DNA of 13,889 nt from Larix sibirica (taxonomy: Eukaryota; Streptophyta; Pinopsida; Pinales; Pinaceae), in the NCBI GenBank assembly GCA_004151065.3, contig NWUY0303932910.1:1-13889 (forward strand). The letters run 5' to 3'. Shown piece after piece: positions 1 through 8,759 of this stretch. How positions within the stretch are numbered: position 1 is the stretch's first letter; every line of letters begins with the position of its first letter. The position numbers were made by a program, and so were the translations under genes. Under the pieces are notes generated by a model. The model saw only the letters and a list, made by a program, of their open reading frames with translations. It searched no databases and was not told the origin of the DNA.

Positions 1-110
1 AGAGTTTGTGGAGGTGAGGGATGGGAACATGCCTCCATTTTTAAGATTTCTGCTGAAGAGTTTGTGGAGGTGAGGGATGGGAACATGCCTTCATTTTTAA
101 GATTTCTGCT
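1..110. repeat. 56-bp tandem duplication, two copies
   Basis: The segment starting agagtttgtggaggtgaggg at position 1 recurs at position 57 with one visible C-to-T difference near position 91. Because copy one begins at the window edge, more copies could lie to the left. No coding potential is seen. Confidence 0.93.
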
Positions 111-697
111 TGATACCTATTTCTATAATATTTAGATAATTTCATATTTATACTTTCCTATTAAAAATTTATAAATTAAAATAAAAGAAACCAAATAAAC
201 AAAGCCCAAAACAATCACACAATGAATACAACACTTCAAATTTAATGTAAAATAAAATGAAAGATTGAATTAACAATTAATTAAAATACCTGAATTTATT
301 TAATGTGAAATAGGTCAATATTATTTTCACATATCAATATTATAGCACTTCGTTTCTTTTAACCATTTGAATCCAAGTGCTCCTTATCTTTTAAGGAACC
401 GACTTTATTATATAATTTATATTGACATGACTGCTTTTGTGCTCACGTTCTGTGGCTCTGTGCAACAGAACTACGCTCAAATTCCAGAACCGAACCTTCA
501 TCCCCAGTTGCTCTTTTCTTAAAGAAGTAATTAATAAATAAATGAATGAATGAACAAACAATTCGTTTCTGCCTAAATCAACGAAACGTAATGATGAGGC
601 AGGTTTCAATGCGCCTCTGAAACAAATAATCACCATGCAACAATATTTCCACAATACTTGCAGTTACGGACTGGCAGGTTGTGGTAAGCTCAAATAA
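111..697. other. AT-rich flank; probable 3' UTR and downstream region of the MYB gene
   Basis: No gene is supported here. The stretch lies downstream of the MYB stop codon on the minus strand. A minus-strand AATAAA (plus tttatt at 404-409) lies about 290 bases past the stop and could serve as a polyadenylation signal, but such hexamers are frequent in AT-rich DNA. The 87-residue minus-strand frame at 391-654 has no recognisable domain and is probably fortuitous UTR sequence. Confidence 0.5.
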
Positions 698-2071
698 TTA
701 AATCAGGATTGCGTTATCTATCGAATTTAACAAGTCTGCCCAGTAGCTCCCTTCGTCCTCTTGTAGATCTGTCCTTGCCGATGGCAGAGCCATGGTTTCT
801 GAAGTCCTTATCGCCGATCCGAACATGTCGTCCTGGTGATAGTGAATGGTGTTTTCTAGAATTTCTGATCCTCCCTCGCAGGAATTCGTAGATGCGGTCG
901 ATGAAGATTTGCCATCGCTGTAGTAGTACAGATGATCATTGTTATTAGGGTTGCTGGATGGCATTAGAATGGGCCCTGAATTCCAATCAATGATTTCTCT
1001 GTCAAATGATGAGGGCTGGCTCTTTATCCTATGCTCATTCCCTTGATTGGTACTGATCATGGGTAAGTTCTTTCCTTCTGATATCTTTTCCAGGTCTGAA
1101 AATTGTAAAGATTCTTTTGAAAACGCATTATGCTCGTTAGAATCATCCTTCTTCTGCCCTGAAATGAATCCCTGATTAATGACTTTGTCCTGGAAGATTG
1201 AATGCAGCCATCTTAATTCATCGGGTTGGAGGACATTATCAGTCGAAATGGAAGACAATGACCCCAATGGATGTGCCCACACCGGGTTATGATACGTGCT
1301 CAACAACTTCAGAATTTGGAATAGCTGCCACGAGTACTGATGCTCAACACTGCTCAACGATGCCATGGAAGATGAGTACAGTATATCTTGTGTAGGCAGT
1401 GACATGTGAGTCACTGGATCGATTCCCAGTAAAAGCATTCGTCTTCTCAGTTTGGTGTTCCAGTGATTCTTTGTCTCGTTATCTGTTCTCCCAGGAAGAT
1501 GCGAGGCTATAGCCGACCATCTAGAATTGAAACAAAAGTACAGAACTTGAATATGTGTGGAGAAGAAAGCATATACAAACTTTGAAACACAACCAATCTA
1601 ATTATAATATTGCTTAATTCCTATCATGAAAGGAAGCAAGCTTAAGGTATTACTTATTTCCAAGGACAGCATGGAGACGAATGATGGTGAGATCCTCCTG
1701 CACGGAGAAGGTTCCACGCTTGATGTCAGGTCGCAAATAGTTCGCCCATCTCAGCCTACAGCTTTTGCCACATCTCGATAATCCTGAAGCTCACACAAAA
1801 ATACATTTTTGGTCAGGTTCTGCTGTAACATCGATCAAGGCTTATTCGATTTTTTTGAAACAGTGATCTTAAATTAGCGAATTCTTTGTTTATAATCTAA
1901 TACATAGTAATATAGAGTACCGAGAAAATAATACCTGCAAGTTTGGGAAGGGTGCGCCAGTTGCCAGGGCCATGGCTTTGAACATAATGGGTGAGCTTCT
2001 CGTCCTCTTCGTCCGTCCAGGATCCTCTCTGCAGCCCTTCATGATCGCCACAACAAGGGTGCACATCCCAT
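698..2071 (-). CDS. R2R3-MYB transcription factor, three exons, damaged start region
   Basis: This is a plant nuclear DNA-binding transcription factor. Exon 1 is 1935-2071, exon 2 is 1654-1783 (130 nt, the usual size of the second R2R3-MYB exon) and exon 3 is 698-1520. Both introns (1784-1934, 1521-1653) are GT-AG, at the conserved positions after LPKLA and after LGN. Spliced, it gives about 362 residues. Repeat R2 shows the three tryptophans (SWTDEED, GNWRTLP, RLRWANY) and [10 protein letters not shown]3 shows F/W/W (GTFSVQE, NKWSAIA, KNHWNTK) and LPGRTDN. GIDPVTH follows at residues 121-127. The [11 protein letters not shown] and YLRPDIKRG motifs resemble the Arabidopsis MYB41/74/102 and MYB53/92/93 group (cuticle, suberin, stress), but the C-terminus is too divergent to name an orthologue. 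The bHLH-binding motif of R3 is not matched. The tail is Ser/Asn-rich and ends in an acidic segment with SYWADLLNS, a plausible activation domain. Oddities: NETKNHW has Thr where family members usually have Ile. The ATG at 2069-2071 is one base out of frame with the MYB repeats, so the gene may be a pseudogene. Confidence 0.9.
2059..2071 (-). other. one-base frameshift at the MYB start
   Basis: Family members begin MGRxPCC. Here the frame giving [15 protein letters not shown] is one base off from ATGGGA at 2066-2071, as if one extra base lies in the TGTG between GGA and CAC. The MYB frame runs up into TGA (2074-2076) with no ATG in exon 1. Reading from the ATG instead gives ten residues and then a stop. 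A single-base insertion, an assembly error or a non-AUG start would each explain this. Confidence 0.8.
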
Positions 2072-2173
2072 GATCAGATTTGTATGTGCCTCTCTCACTG
2101 CTAAATTACTAAAAATTATGAATTATGTTTGTGTCTCTCTCATTCTTTCGACTGCCTAATCTTTCTTTCTATC

Positions 2174-2186
2174 TATATATATATAT
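2174..2186 (-). promoter_or_regulatory. TATA-like tract upstream of the MYB gene
   Basis: An uninterrupted TA-alternating tract lies about 105 bases upstream of the MYB ATG. It is followed on the minus strand by a GA-rich leader (agatagaaagaaagatt). That fits a plant TATA box with a short 5' UTR. TA runs also occur by chance in AT-rich DNA. Confidence 0.45.
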
Positions 2187-2189
2187 GAA

Positions 2190-2815
2190 GCAAGCTTAAA
2201 CAGGGGGTGCCTTGTATTAGGTTGTGTAAGGGTCGGGGTGGGGTTTTAGGGTTGGTAGTATCCAATCTGAGTAAGAGACCTGGTCGTCATTATTCAGCAG
2301 CCCATGACAACCAAAATGACATAACCAGAAAGATTTTGAAGAGACGCAGAAAAAGAGGGATCGTTTCAAACAAAATTGAGAGTACGGCCCCTGGAATTTT
2401 GTAATCAAAAGCATTCCGACTGACTGCCACTTTTCTGGTGGAAGAACCTTCCTTCTCACAGGTTGTCACCTAATCGACTTACAAAATAATATATGCCTGT
2501 ATTTATACATTTGTCTGTTTCTGTTTCTCACTTCCTTTCTGCTGCATATATATGACTCAGGTTTTAAACTCCGTTGATATTCAACGGAGTTTGTTACACA
2601 TATCAGTGTACGACTTTAACACGTGTTTATTACAACTTACTTACAATCGAAAGAATCGGAAAAGAATACCATTAAGCTTAAAAATTGATTTATGAAGGTT
2701 CATAGAGAGGCACCTCCATAAGGACTGGAAAATAATATTTACAAAAAATATATATACAAATAATAATTTCTTAAAATGCATTTGGAAGGTGGATATATAA
2801 TTAATTAACTAAGTA
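2190..2815. other. upstream (promoter-side) region of the MYB gene
   Basis: No gene is supported. The short frames at 2207-2404 (+) and 2217-2459 (-) overlap each other and have no recognisable domain. The part at 2195-2460 is less AT-rich than its surroundings and would be the proximal promoter of the MYB gene. The only clear structure is the palindrome at 2566-2592. The right end (about 2780-2815, rich in taatta) is the probable left flank of the LINE insertion. Confidence 0.5.
2566..2592. promoter_or_regulatory. perfect palindrome pairing two MYB-core sites
   Basis: Arm aaactccgttga (2566-2577), spacer tat, then the exact reverse complement tcaacggagttt (2581-2592). Each arm holds CCGTTG/CAACGG, which fits the plant MYB core consensus CNGTTR. 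The site lies about 500 bases upstream of the MYB coding start. It could bind a pair of MYB proteins or form a short hairpin. Function is inferred; the symmetry is directly visible. Confidence 0.6.
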
Positions 2816-3010
2816 ATCTAGAATGTTAGGTTAAAATACATGCATTCACAACCTAACATAAATCTATCCAATCTTTTAGATATCTTGTGTTCTCCAAGGA
2901 GACCATTACACCAAGTAGGTCCTAAAGGGATCGATTGAATATCTATCATAAACCTGGCAAAATTATAGAACATGGATTCACCTTTCCTCACTCTTTGACC
3001 ATAGAATAAT
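2815..3010 (-). pseudogene. LINE (L1-type) endonuclease C-terminal fragment, inverted
   Basis: The minus-strand reading contains GQRVRKGESMFYNF, PLGPTWCNG and KISKRLDRFML, in the order found at the end of plant L1-type apurinic endonuclease domains (a variable loop, then the FTW.N element, then the S.RLDRFL element). The upstream catalytic half is absent. The fragment ends with a stop at 2818-2820, about where similarity fades. The right edge abuts the sense-strand LINE body at about 3005-3015, so this piece and the next are parts of one insertion with the 5' portion flipped. The exact left edge cannot be fixed by eye. Confidence 0.72.
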
Positions 3011-4477
3011 ATTGATGGAGGTGGACCTGGGGGTTTACAATACACCTCTCCCTTTTAAATTTAACCACTCTTTGTTACAGATAGAAGATTTTTGCAGCCT
3101 GGTTCGTTCTGAGTGGGTTAACTTTAACTGTGGGGAGTCTCCTACTGCGGCCAAACAATTAATTCAGAAATTGCTACATTTAAAGGTGGTGGTTAAAAGG
3201 TGGACGAAAGCTCGAAAATTATCTGAACATCAGAAGGCTGCTAATATAGAGTCACAGATTAATTCACTAAACGAAACATGTTGTGGGGCTCCTCTGCCGG
3301 AGGGGGCCCATAAAAAGCTTCTGGAATTGGAAAGTAATCGATTGGTACTACTCAATCTTAATGAGGTCTCCTGGAGGCTAAAAAGCGAGCTGTTTGGGTT
3401 AATTTGGGAGATAAAAACACCAAATTTTTCCAGCGTTTTGCAAATAGTCGACGCATCTATAATACTATCTGGGCATTATCGGTCGGGGATGGTGAACCCA
3501 TTTCAACTTTGGAGGACTTGCAGAGGGCTGCCTTTGATCATTTCCATGAATACTACCGAGATCCCCATAAATCCACCATTATAGAACATATTGGGATTAT
3601 CAAAGAATATCCCCGCATGTTCACTGAACAGGAAGGTATGGATATTATGCTCCCTGTCACCTTGCTGGAGATCCAATCTGTACTCAAAGGTTTTGCAAAA
3701 GATAAGAGTCCGGGTCCAGATGGATGGACTGCAGAACTCTTCCTGGAATTTTTTGACATCATGGGCTCCGACATTCTCGTAATGGTAGAAGAATCTAGGA
3801 CTCTGGGATTAGTTGATGGGGCCATCAATGCCACCTTCTTGACTCTTATACCAAAGATTTCCATTCCTACATCTTTCATGGATTTCTGCCCCATATCACT
3901 ATGCAACTTGGTTTACAAGATAATATCAAAGATCTTAGCTGATAGACTGAAACCTGTACTATCAAAGGGTCTGTCATTGGAATAGTATGGTTTCTTAGAT
4001 GACCGGAAGATTCTGGATGCTGTCAGGGTTGCTCAGGAGGTCATGCATAGTATAAAATCCAAAAAATTACCGGGCATTATCATCCAGCTTGACCTTACGA
4101 GGGAATTTGATAACGTGAATTGGACTTACCTCCGTCTTGTATTGGTACAAATTGGCATTCCATGGGATGCCACACAATGGATAATGGCCTATATTACTTC
4201 TGTAAATTACTCTACACTGATAAATGGAAGTCCTATGGATTTTTTGAAATGCTCTCGGGGCCTTCGTCAAGGCTGCCCTCTATCTCCTCTCTTATTTTTG
4301 TTAGTGACCGAGGGGCTCAACCTGATGATCCACCGGGATTTTCTCAACAACTTTTTCTCCGGTATTCAAGTATCTTCCCACCATTCCATTACTCACTCTT
4401 TCTTTGCTGATGATGTTATGATTTTCAGCATTGCAGACACATTAGAATGGAATCACATTTGACAGATATTACAAAAC
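3011..4477 (+). pseudogene. LINE (L1-type) linker and reverse transcriptase, inactivated
   Basis: In a living element this part copies element RNA at a nicked target. The reading starts with TPLPFKFNHSLL and LVRSEWVNF, typical of the linker after the endonuclease. It continues with EVSWRLKS, a one-base deletion at about 3384-3388, then GDKNTKFFQRFANSRR in the shifted frame. RT motifs follow: SPGPDGWTAELF, LTLIPKI, FCPISLCNLVYKIISKILADRL, GFLDDRKILDA, QLDLTREFDNVNW (first catalytic Asp), GLRQGCPLSPLLF and SFFADDVMIF (the catalytic Asp pair, 4403-4414). A TAG at 3983-3985 replaces the usual Gln before YGF, consistent with CAG-to-TAG decay. TGA at 4460-4462 ends the frame. Readable sequence fades at ILQN near 4477, so the thumb, C-terminus and 3' tail are missing. 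A living ORF2 is over 1,200 residues; about 480 codons remain here. Confidence 0.93.
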
Positions 4478-4501
4478 AGAGGAGATAGAGGGCAGCCTTG
4501 A
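4267..4501. repeat. 24-bp perfect inverted repeat at the LINE 3' breakpoint
   Basis: Arm one (4267-4290) is the part of the RT that codes for QGCPLSP. Arm two (4478-4501) is its exact reverse complement, 187 bases downstream. The match ends sharply on both sides. Arm two begins where the sense LINE reading gives out. The pair looks like templated filler at a repair junction rather than a second element copy. Confidence 0.85.
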
Positions 4502-5169
4502 ATGAAAACCACTGCAACAACGACACCTACATCAATGGCAACAACATTGATGACACCAACAATTTAGTGGGTACTAACAAATTTACAACATGCTCCCATG
4601 CTTTTGATTCCTTCTATCATTGCTTCAAATATTTAGTTGCACTTGACTAACATTTCTCTTATTCTTTCCTGATAGCTTCCTGGAGCTCTTGAAGTTCTGT
4701 GTTGGAAGATTTCCCTAGGTTGTATCTAACATTTGACTTTGCTTCTCCCAACCGCTGGACTATGATAGCGGGTAAGGTAATTTATTTGGATTACTTCTCC
4801 TTCTTGTCTTTTATGTTAGGGGATCAATAGGAAACATTGCACTAGAGCTCTAGAAAATTAGAGCAAAGTTGGAAGAATAATTGTAAAAACACTCACAGTT
4901 CCATATACATAGGCGCGACAGAGGCGGTGGTAGTAGGTGATGGTGGTATAGACAAGTGGTGGTAGAGACATAGGCAATGATAGTAGGTGGTGGTATAGAC
5001 AAGTGGTGGTGGTACAAACAAGCGTCAATATGTAAGCACTAGAGTACTACTAACAACACTACTATAAATTGTAACTTGTAACACTCTGTATCACAAACAT
5101 TAATTGTTTCTCAACTATTGTTAAATGGGCTTAGCATTAATTTATCTTTTGGTATGAAATATAAATATG
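4502..5169. other. non-coding region with a GGT-rich minisatellite
   Basis: No gene is supported. 4505-4565 is rich in aac/acc triplets. The short reading SPNRWTMIAG at about 4745-4774 recalls a MYB/SANT helix but has no supporting sequence around it. The minisatellite at 4931-5022 is listed separately. Confidence 0.5.
4931..5022. repeat. GGT-rich minisatellite, two copies of about 47-50 bp
   Basis: tagtaggtgatggtggtata at 4931 recurs in slightly shortened form (tagtaggtggtggtatagac) at 4981, each followed by agtggtggt. A weaker match (cataggcg...gcggtgg) just before 4931 may be an older third unit. Confidence 0.8.
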
Positions 5170-5285
5170 CAACAATTTTAAACCAAAAAGTTTAATATTA
5201 TCCTCTCTTGAATTGACCTTGGCCTCACAACAATTTTAAACTAAAAAGTTTAATATTATCCTCTCTTAAATTGACCTTGGCCTCG
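5170..5285. repeat. 58-bp tandem duplication, two copies
   Basis: caacaattttaaaccaaaaa at 5170 recurs at 5228. Both units end in ttgaccttggcctc and differ at only two or three bases. Confidence 0.92.
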
Positions 5286-7009
5286 ATTTGAGGCCAAATA
5301 AAACCTCCAAATATATGATTAGTTAATAAAAACTCTTTTCATAACAGATTCATTTAAATAATTATTAGGTTAAATGAAAAATAAATGTATGAAGTTACAT
5401 ATAAATTGTATTATATAAATTAATTCAAAAAGAGGCATACCATTGACTAAAGTCCCCGCTAGCCTAAAAGAAAGAACTAATAAGATAAGTCCTAAATGTA
5501 TCCTATATTCTATATTCTGAGTGTATAAATAAAAATAACTTATTTTAAAGTACATACTTGTTAGATAAAATTTAATATATCACAATAATTAAATAAATTC
5601 ATTATTTCAAGTAACCCACACAAATAAAAAAGTTCAGACTACTGAAAATTAAATGAATTTACATAAAGATTTATGTCCATATTATAAATTGGGATAGCAT
5701 GTTCCTTGGGGTTGCCTCCTAACCATATTGTTTAGGTTTATAATAATAAGCTCCTATCAATTATTCCTTATTTCTTTGTTTAAGTTTGGAAGGATTTTCT
5801 ACTTGAACAATTATGTAGACTAACCAATAGTATTTCTAAATTTAGTGTGGTGGTGTAATGTAGTATTTCTATATTTAGTGTGATGGTGTACTAGGGCAAT
5901 TGTGTTTGCATTCTCTTATATCTCTCTACCTTTATGGTGACGTGATTGGTGAGATCAAGCCAATGGATGAAGGGAGTTAAGAAATTGATATAGGTTTAAG
6001 TGCAACCTAAAAAAAGAAGAAAACAAAAACACTAATACTTAGCAAAAGTGCATTATGTCAATCTCAACTTTTTAAAAATAGATAATGATATGTAAATGAA
6101 GGTTTAAATAGATCACAAAGTTGTCATAACAGTACTAAGCTTAGAATTTTAAATTAAGATGACTTATATTTTAATACGTTGCCACATTGTATTGAACTTG
6201 GCAACCCAAGGTTGTATGCATCTTAATAAGGTACTTTCTTTTAGGAAATAGGATTAAGAAAGAATTGAATACGGTTGCATTGGCAGCACTGCCCATGGTT
6301 GGTCTCAATGGACTCGTCCATGGCTGGAACATTTTAGTTTTATTTTATTTATCTAATATTTTATTTAATATTATATTGAAACAATTTGTCATGGTAATAT
6401 GATAGATAACTTTGTCTTACTATTATTTACTTTAACAAATTTATTGGGATGATATATTCTTGTTTAATTAAATTATCCATTATATATAATTAAATAATTT
6501 ATCTCGTAACACATCCATTTTTCATTGATGTTTTAATTTTTTTAAATGAGATACCAAGAAAAATGATTAATTAAAAGATGCAATTATCGAATACAATGAT
6601 TCTTATCACTTTTCATTTTATTGCATCTCTTCAATATTGCTATAAATAACAATGAGTGTTATTTGAGATTATGCATGTATATACAAAAATAATATGTTAA
6701 CAACTATAAATTAATCTTGGATTTAGATATTCTATACACATTTTCTTAACAGAACCGAGAAAGCCTTTATATATATTATAAAACAGAAGTTACAAAATCC
6801 TTCAAGGTAAAAAAAACCAGAACTAACGTCTTAGCATAGAATATCAGTGCAATCAAGGCCTACAAAATACTTTGTCAGATATGGAGCTTTACATTGCTTA
6901 AAGAAAATTGTTCTGCTACTTCTACCATCATATGTTTTGATAAACTGTCCACCTATATATTGGCAAAAAACATCTAAAAAACTAGGAGATAGAAACATAA
7001 ACATCATTC
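5286..7009. other. AT-rich intergenic DNA, no gene recognised
   Basis: The stretch is dense with stop codons in all frames and rich in homopolymer A/T. The only visible structures are the 33-bp duplication at 5828-5893 and a minus-strand TATATAAA (plus 6766-6773). The latter sits beyond the 3' end of the relic at 7010-7813, where an LTR or UTR could lie, but no terminal repeat could be matched elsewhere in the window. Confidence 0.55.
5828..5893. repeat. 33-bp tandem duplication, two copies
   Basis: tagtatttctaaatttagtg at 5828 recurs at 5861 as tagtatttctatatttagtg. Both are followed by tg(g/a)tggtgta. Confidence 0.85.
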
Positions 7010-7813
7010 TCAGGGGAGTTCTTCATAAGATTCAGGATGGACGATGGAGACTTCATCCATTGGGGAAGCTTTGGCTTGGTCTCCTGAAGGACTGATGTTT
7101 CCTCTGTACATACCATTAATGTTCGCTTGGACTTCTTCCAGAATTTATTTCAGCTGCACAAAACATGATTCATTTTGTTATGAGGAATTCATGCTTTGTT
7201 CTTGCACAACGCGCTTTAATTCTACAGCCATCCCACGCATCTCGTTGAACTTGGTCCTCAGCGTCTTCTCCATATCGATCATGAACCACTTCCTTTCTTC
7301 AACATCACTGGATTGGGCCCTGTAGCCTCCTTCCACATATTACACATGAGAGTCTACACAGGAAATGTCCAGGGATACTTTCCTGGTTTCTTCCAAACAA
7401 ACCTTCGCCACCTCGAAAACACATCTAGACATTTTCTAGAAGTCCACCATGTCGTGTTTCAGGCCACAAATTTATTCCAGAAAATGTTTCAGAGTGATGT
7501 CCTCTGCATAACAGGGATCCTTCATATATTTCTCCATTTCACAATCCCTTTCATCCAACATTAACACCTCTTGAACAACCAACCCCATTATGCTAGATGA
7601 GTGCTCAGAGAAATGTAGAGAATGGGGTTGGGTCTGGATGCTTCTATAGGAAGCCAATCGAGAAGCGATGGAAAAGACCGCCATTACTTCGTAATTAACC
7701 GAGAAAATCAAGATTTTATAGCAAGCACGAGCATAGAATATAGGTTTAAATGAGCTATGACGAAGACGTAACATGCCCACACCAATCCACACATTCATCG
7801 AACCACCTAACAT
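7010..7813 (-). pseudogene. degenerate coding frame, unknown protein, five internal stops
   Basis: One minus-strand frame can be followed for about 268 codons without a frameshift, from MLGGSMNVW at 7813 to PESYEELP and TGA at 7010-7012. It is interrupted by stops at 7472-7474, 7436-7438, 7340-7342, 7178-7180 and 7145-7147. Between the stops the text looks protein-like and charged: SVNYEVMAVFSIASRLASYR, VVQEVLMLDERD, EETRKVSLDI, IDMEKTLRTKFNEMRG, VELKRVVQEQ, ILEEVQANI. The E/K/L spacing suggests helical or coiled-coil segments. I do not recognise the family. The position just beyond an RNase H relic on the same strand suggests a mobile-element origin, but it could be a captured host gene. Five stops are fewer than chance would give in such AT-rich DNA. 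Confidence 0.4.
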
Positions 7814-8748
7814 GATTTTTGGTCGTATGTCATCCTTGTCCCAAAACCAAATTTTCTTGGGAGGATGAACCTATGATGCTGTACTCGGAAGGTGCATAAC
7901 CATTTAAGGATGGGGGAGGAGTTGTTGAACGATATTTCCCATTTCCTAAGCCTTGCACCAACATTTTCAATCCTATCATCTTCAATATTATTCCGGCATT
8001 TAATATGATAAAACTTCATTTTAGATATGTCAGGGAAGAAGGCTAGCACTCTTTGGTGGATTCCATTATTTTTCACCTTATTGGACCAAAGGCCATGCAT
8101 AGATTGTATGACGATCCAAGATTCTTCAAGGAGGGGGGAGGAGTTGTTGAACGATATTTCCCATTTCCTAAGCCTTGCACCAACATTTTCAATCCTATCA
8201 TCTTCAATATTATTCCGGCATTTAATATGATAAAACTTCATTTTAGATATGTCAGGGAAGAAGGCTAGCACTCTTTGGTGGATTCCATTATTTTTCACCT
8301 TGTTGGACTAAAGGCCATGCATAGATTGTATGACGATCCAAGATTCTTCAAAGACATTGAATTCGTCAATATTCAATTCATACATGGTTTCCAAACCTTG
8401 CATAAGCGCAACCCATTCATCTTGATTGTTCGTTCGCCTTCCTAACCCCCAGGAAAAAGACTTAATCTTATTTACCCCTCTGTAAAGAATGACCCTCTCG
8501 CACCTGCCTCCCTTGAAATATTTTATACACATTATGAGACACGTAGAATTGAAATTTCAGTGATATATGAGTCGATTGGGATAAATAAAGGTTTTAAGAG
8601 GATGCATAGTGAAATGGTGAGGGTTTTTTTTTCTGTAGTCTGCCAGGGCTTTGACAATTTTTGTTTTGGGGGGAATCTTAGTCAATAGCCATGTTAGACT
8701 CTGAAGTCTAGCGGGTGGACTATTCTGATGACTCTCTTTCTGAATCAA
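7807..8748 (-). pseudogene. RNase H-type domain relic with internal in-frame duplication
   Basis: In a living retroelement this domain degrades the RNA of RNA-DNA hybrids. One minus-strand frame runs for about 314 codons with two internal stops (8557-8559 TGA, 8308-8310 TAG). Visible elements in order: NFNST (where NFDG is usual, so the first Asp appears to be Asn), GGRCERVIL, KSFSWGLGRRTNNQDEWVAL (the TNNQxE glutamate is kept), VFEESWIVIQSMHGL (where FGDS is usual, so the second Asp appears to be Glu) and FYHIKCRNNIEDDRIENVGA (the H..R..N..AD element). These fit plant LINE or related RNase H domains. The block from EESWIVIQ to the end of SFNNSSP is present twice. The TAG replaces the Trp found in the other copy. 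With catalytic residues changed and stops present it should be inactive. The first 60 codons (8560-8748) are not recognised. Confidence 0.72.
7906..8351. repeat. 222-bp tandem duplication, two copies
   Basis: The segment starting gttgttgaacgatatttccc at 7921 recurs at 8143. Copies span about 7908-8129 and 8130-8351 and are nearly identical. One visible difference, ggaccaaagg against ggactaaagg, gives the TAG in the RNase H frame. The period is 74 codons, so the reading frame is kept. Confidence 0.96.
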
Positions 8749-8759
8749 ACATTTTCATG

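Noticed and set aside
391-654. 87-residue minus-strand frame downstream of the MYB gene
   Set aside because: No domain; it lies where the 3' UTR should be.
3553-3906. 117-residue minus-strand frame
   Set aside because: It is the antisense shadow of the LINE reverse transcriptase.
4478-4560. Second, antisense LINE inferred from QGCPLSP on the minus strand
   Set aside because: The match is exact for 24 bases and then stops. The flanking minus-strand reading has no RT residues, so templated filler fits better.
4740-4775. SPNRWTMIAG reading that recalls a MYB/SANT or RADIALIS-type helix, followed by a donor-like GGTAAG
   Set aside because: Only about ten residues match, the frame is closed by TGA upstream, and no other SANT residues are present. 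Probably chance.
6757-6784. Minus-strand TATATAAA that could be an LTR promoter
   Set aside because: No partner LTR, primer-binding site or terminal motif was found; the region is simply AT-rich.
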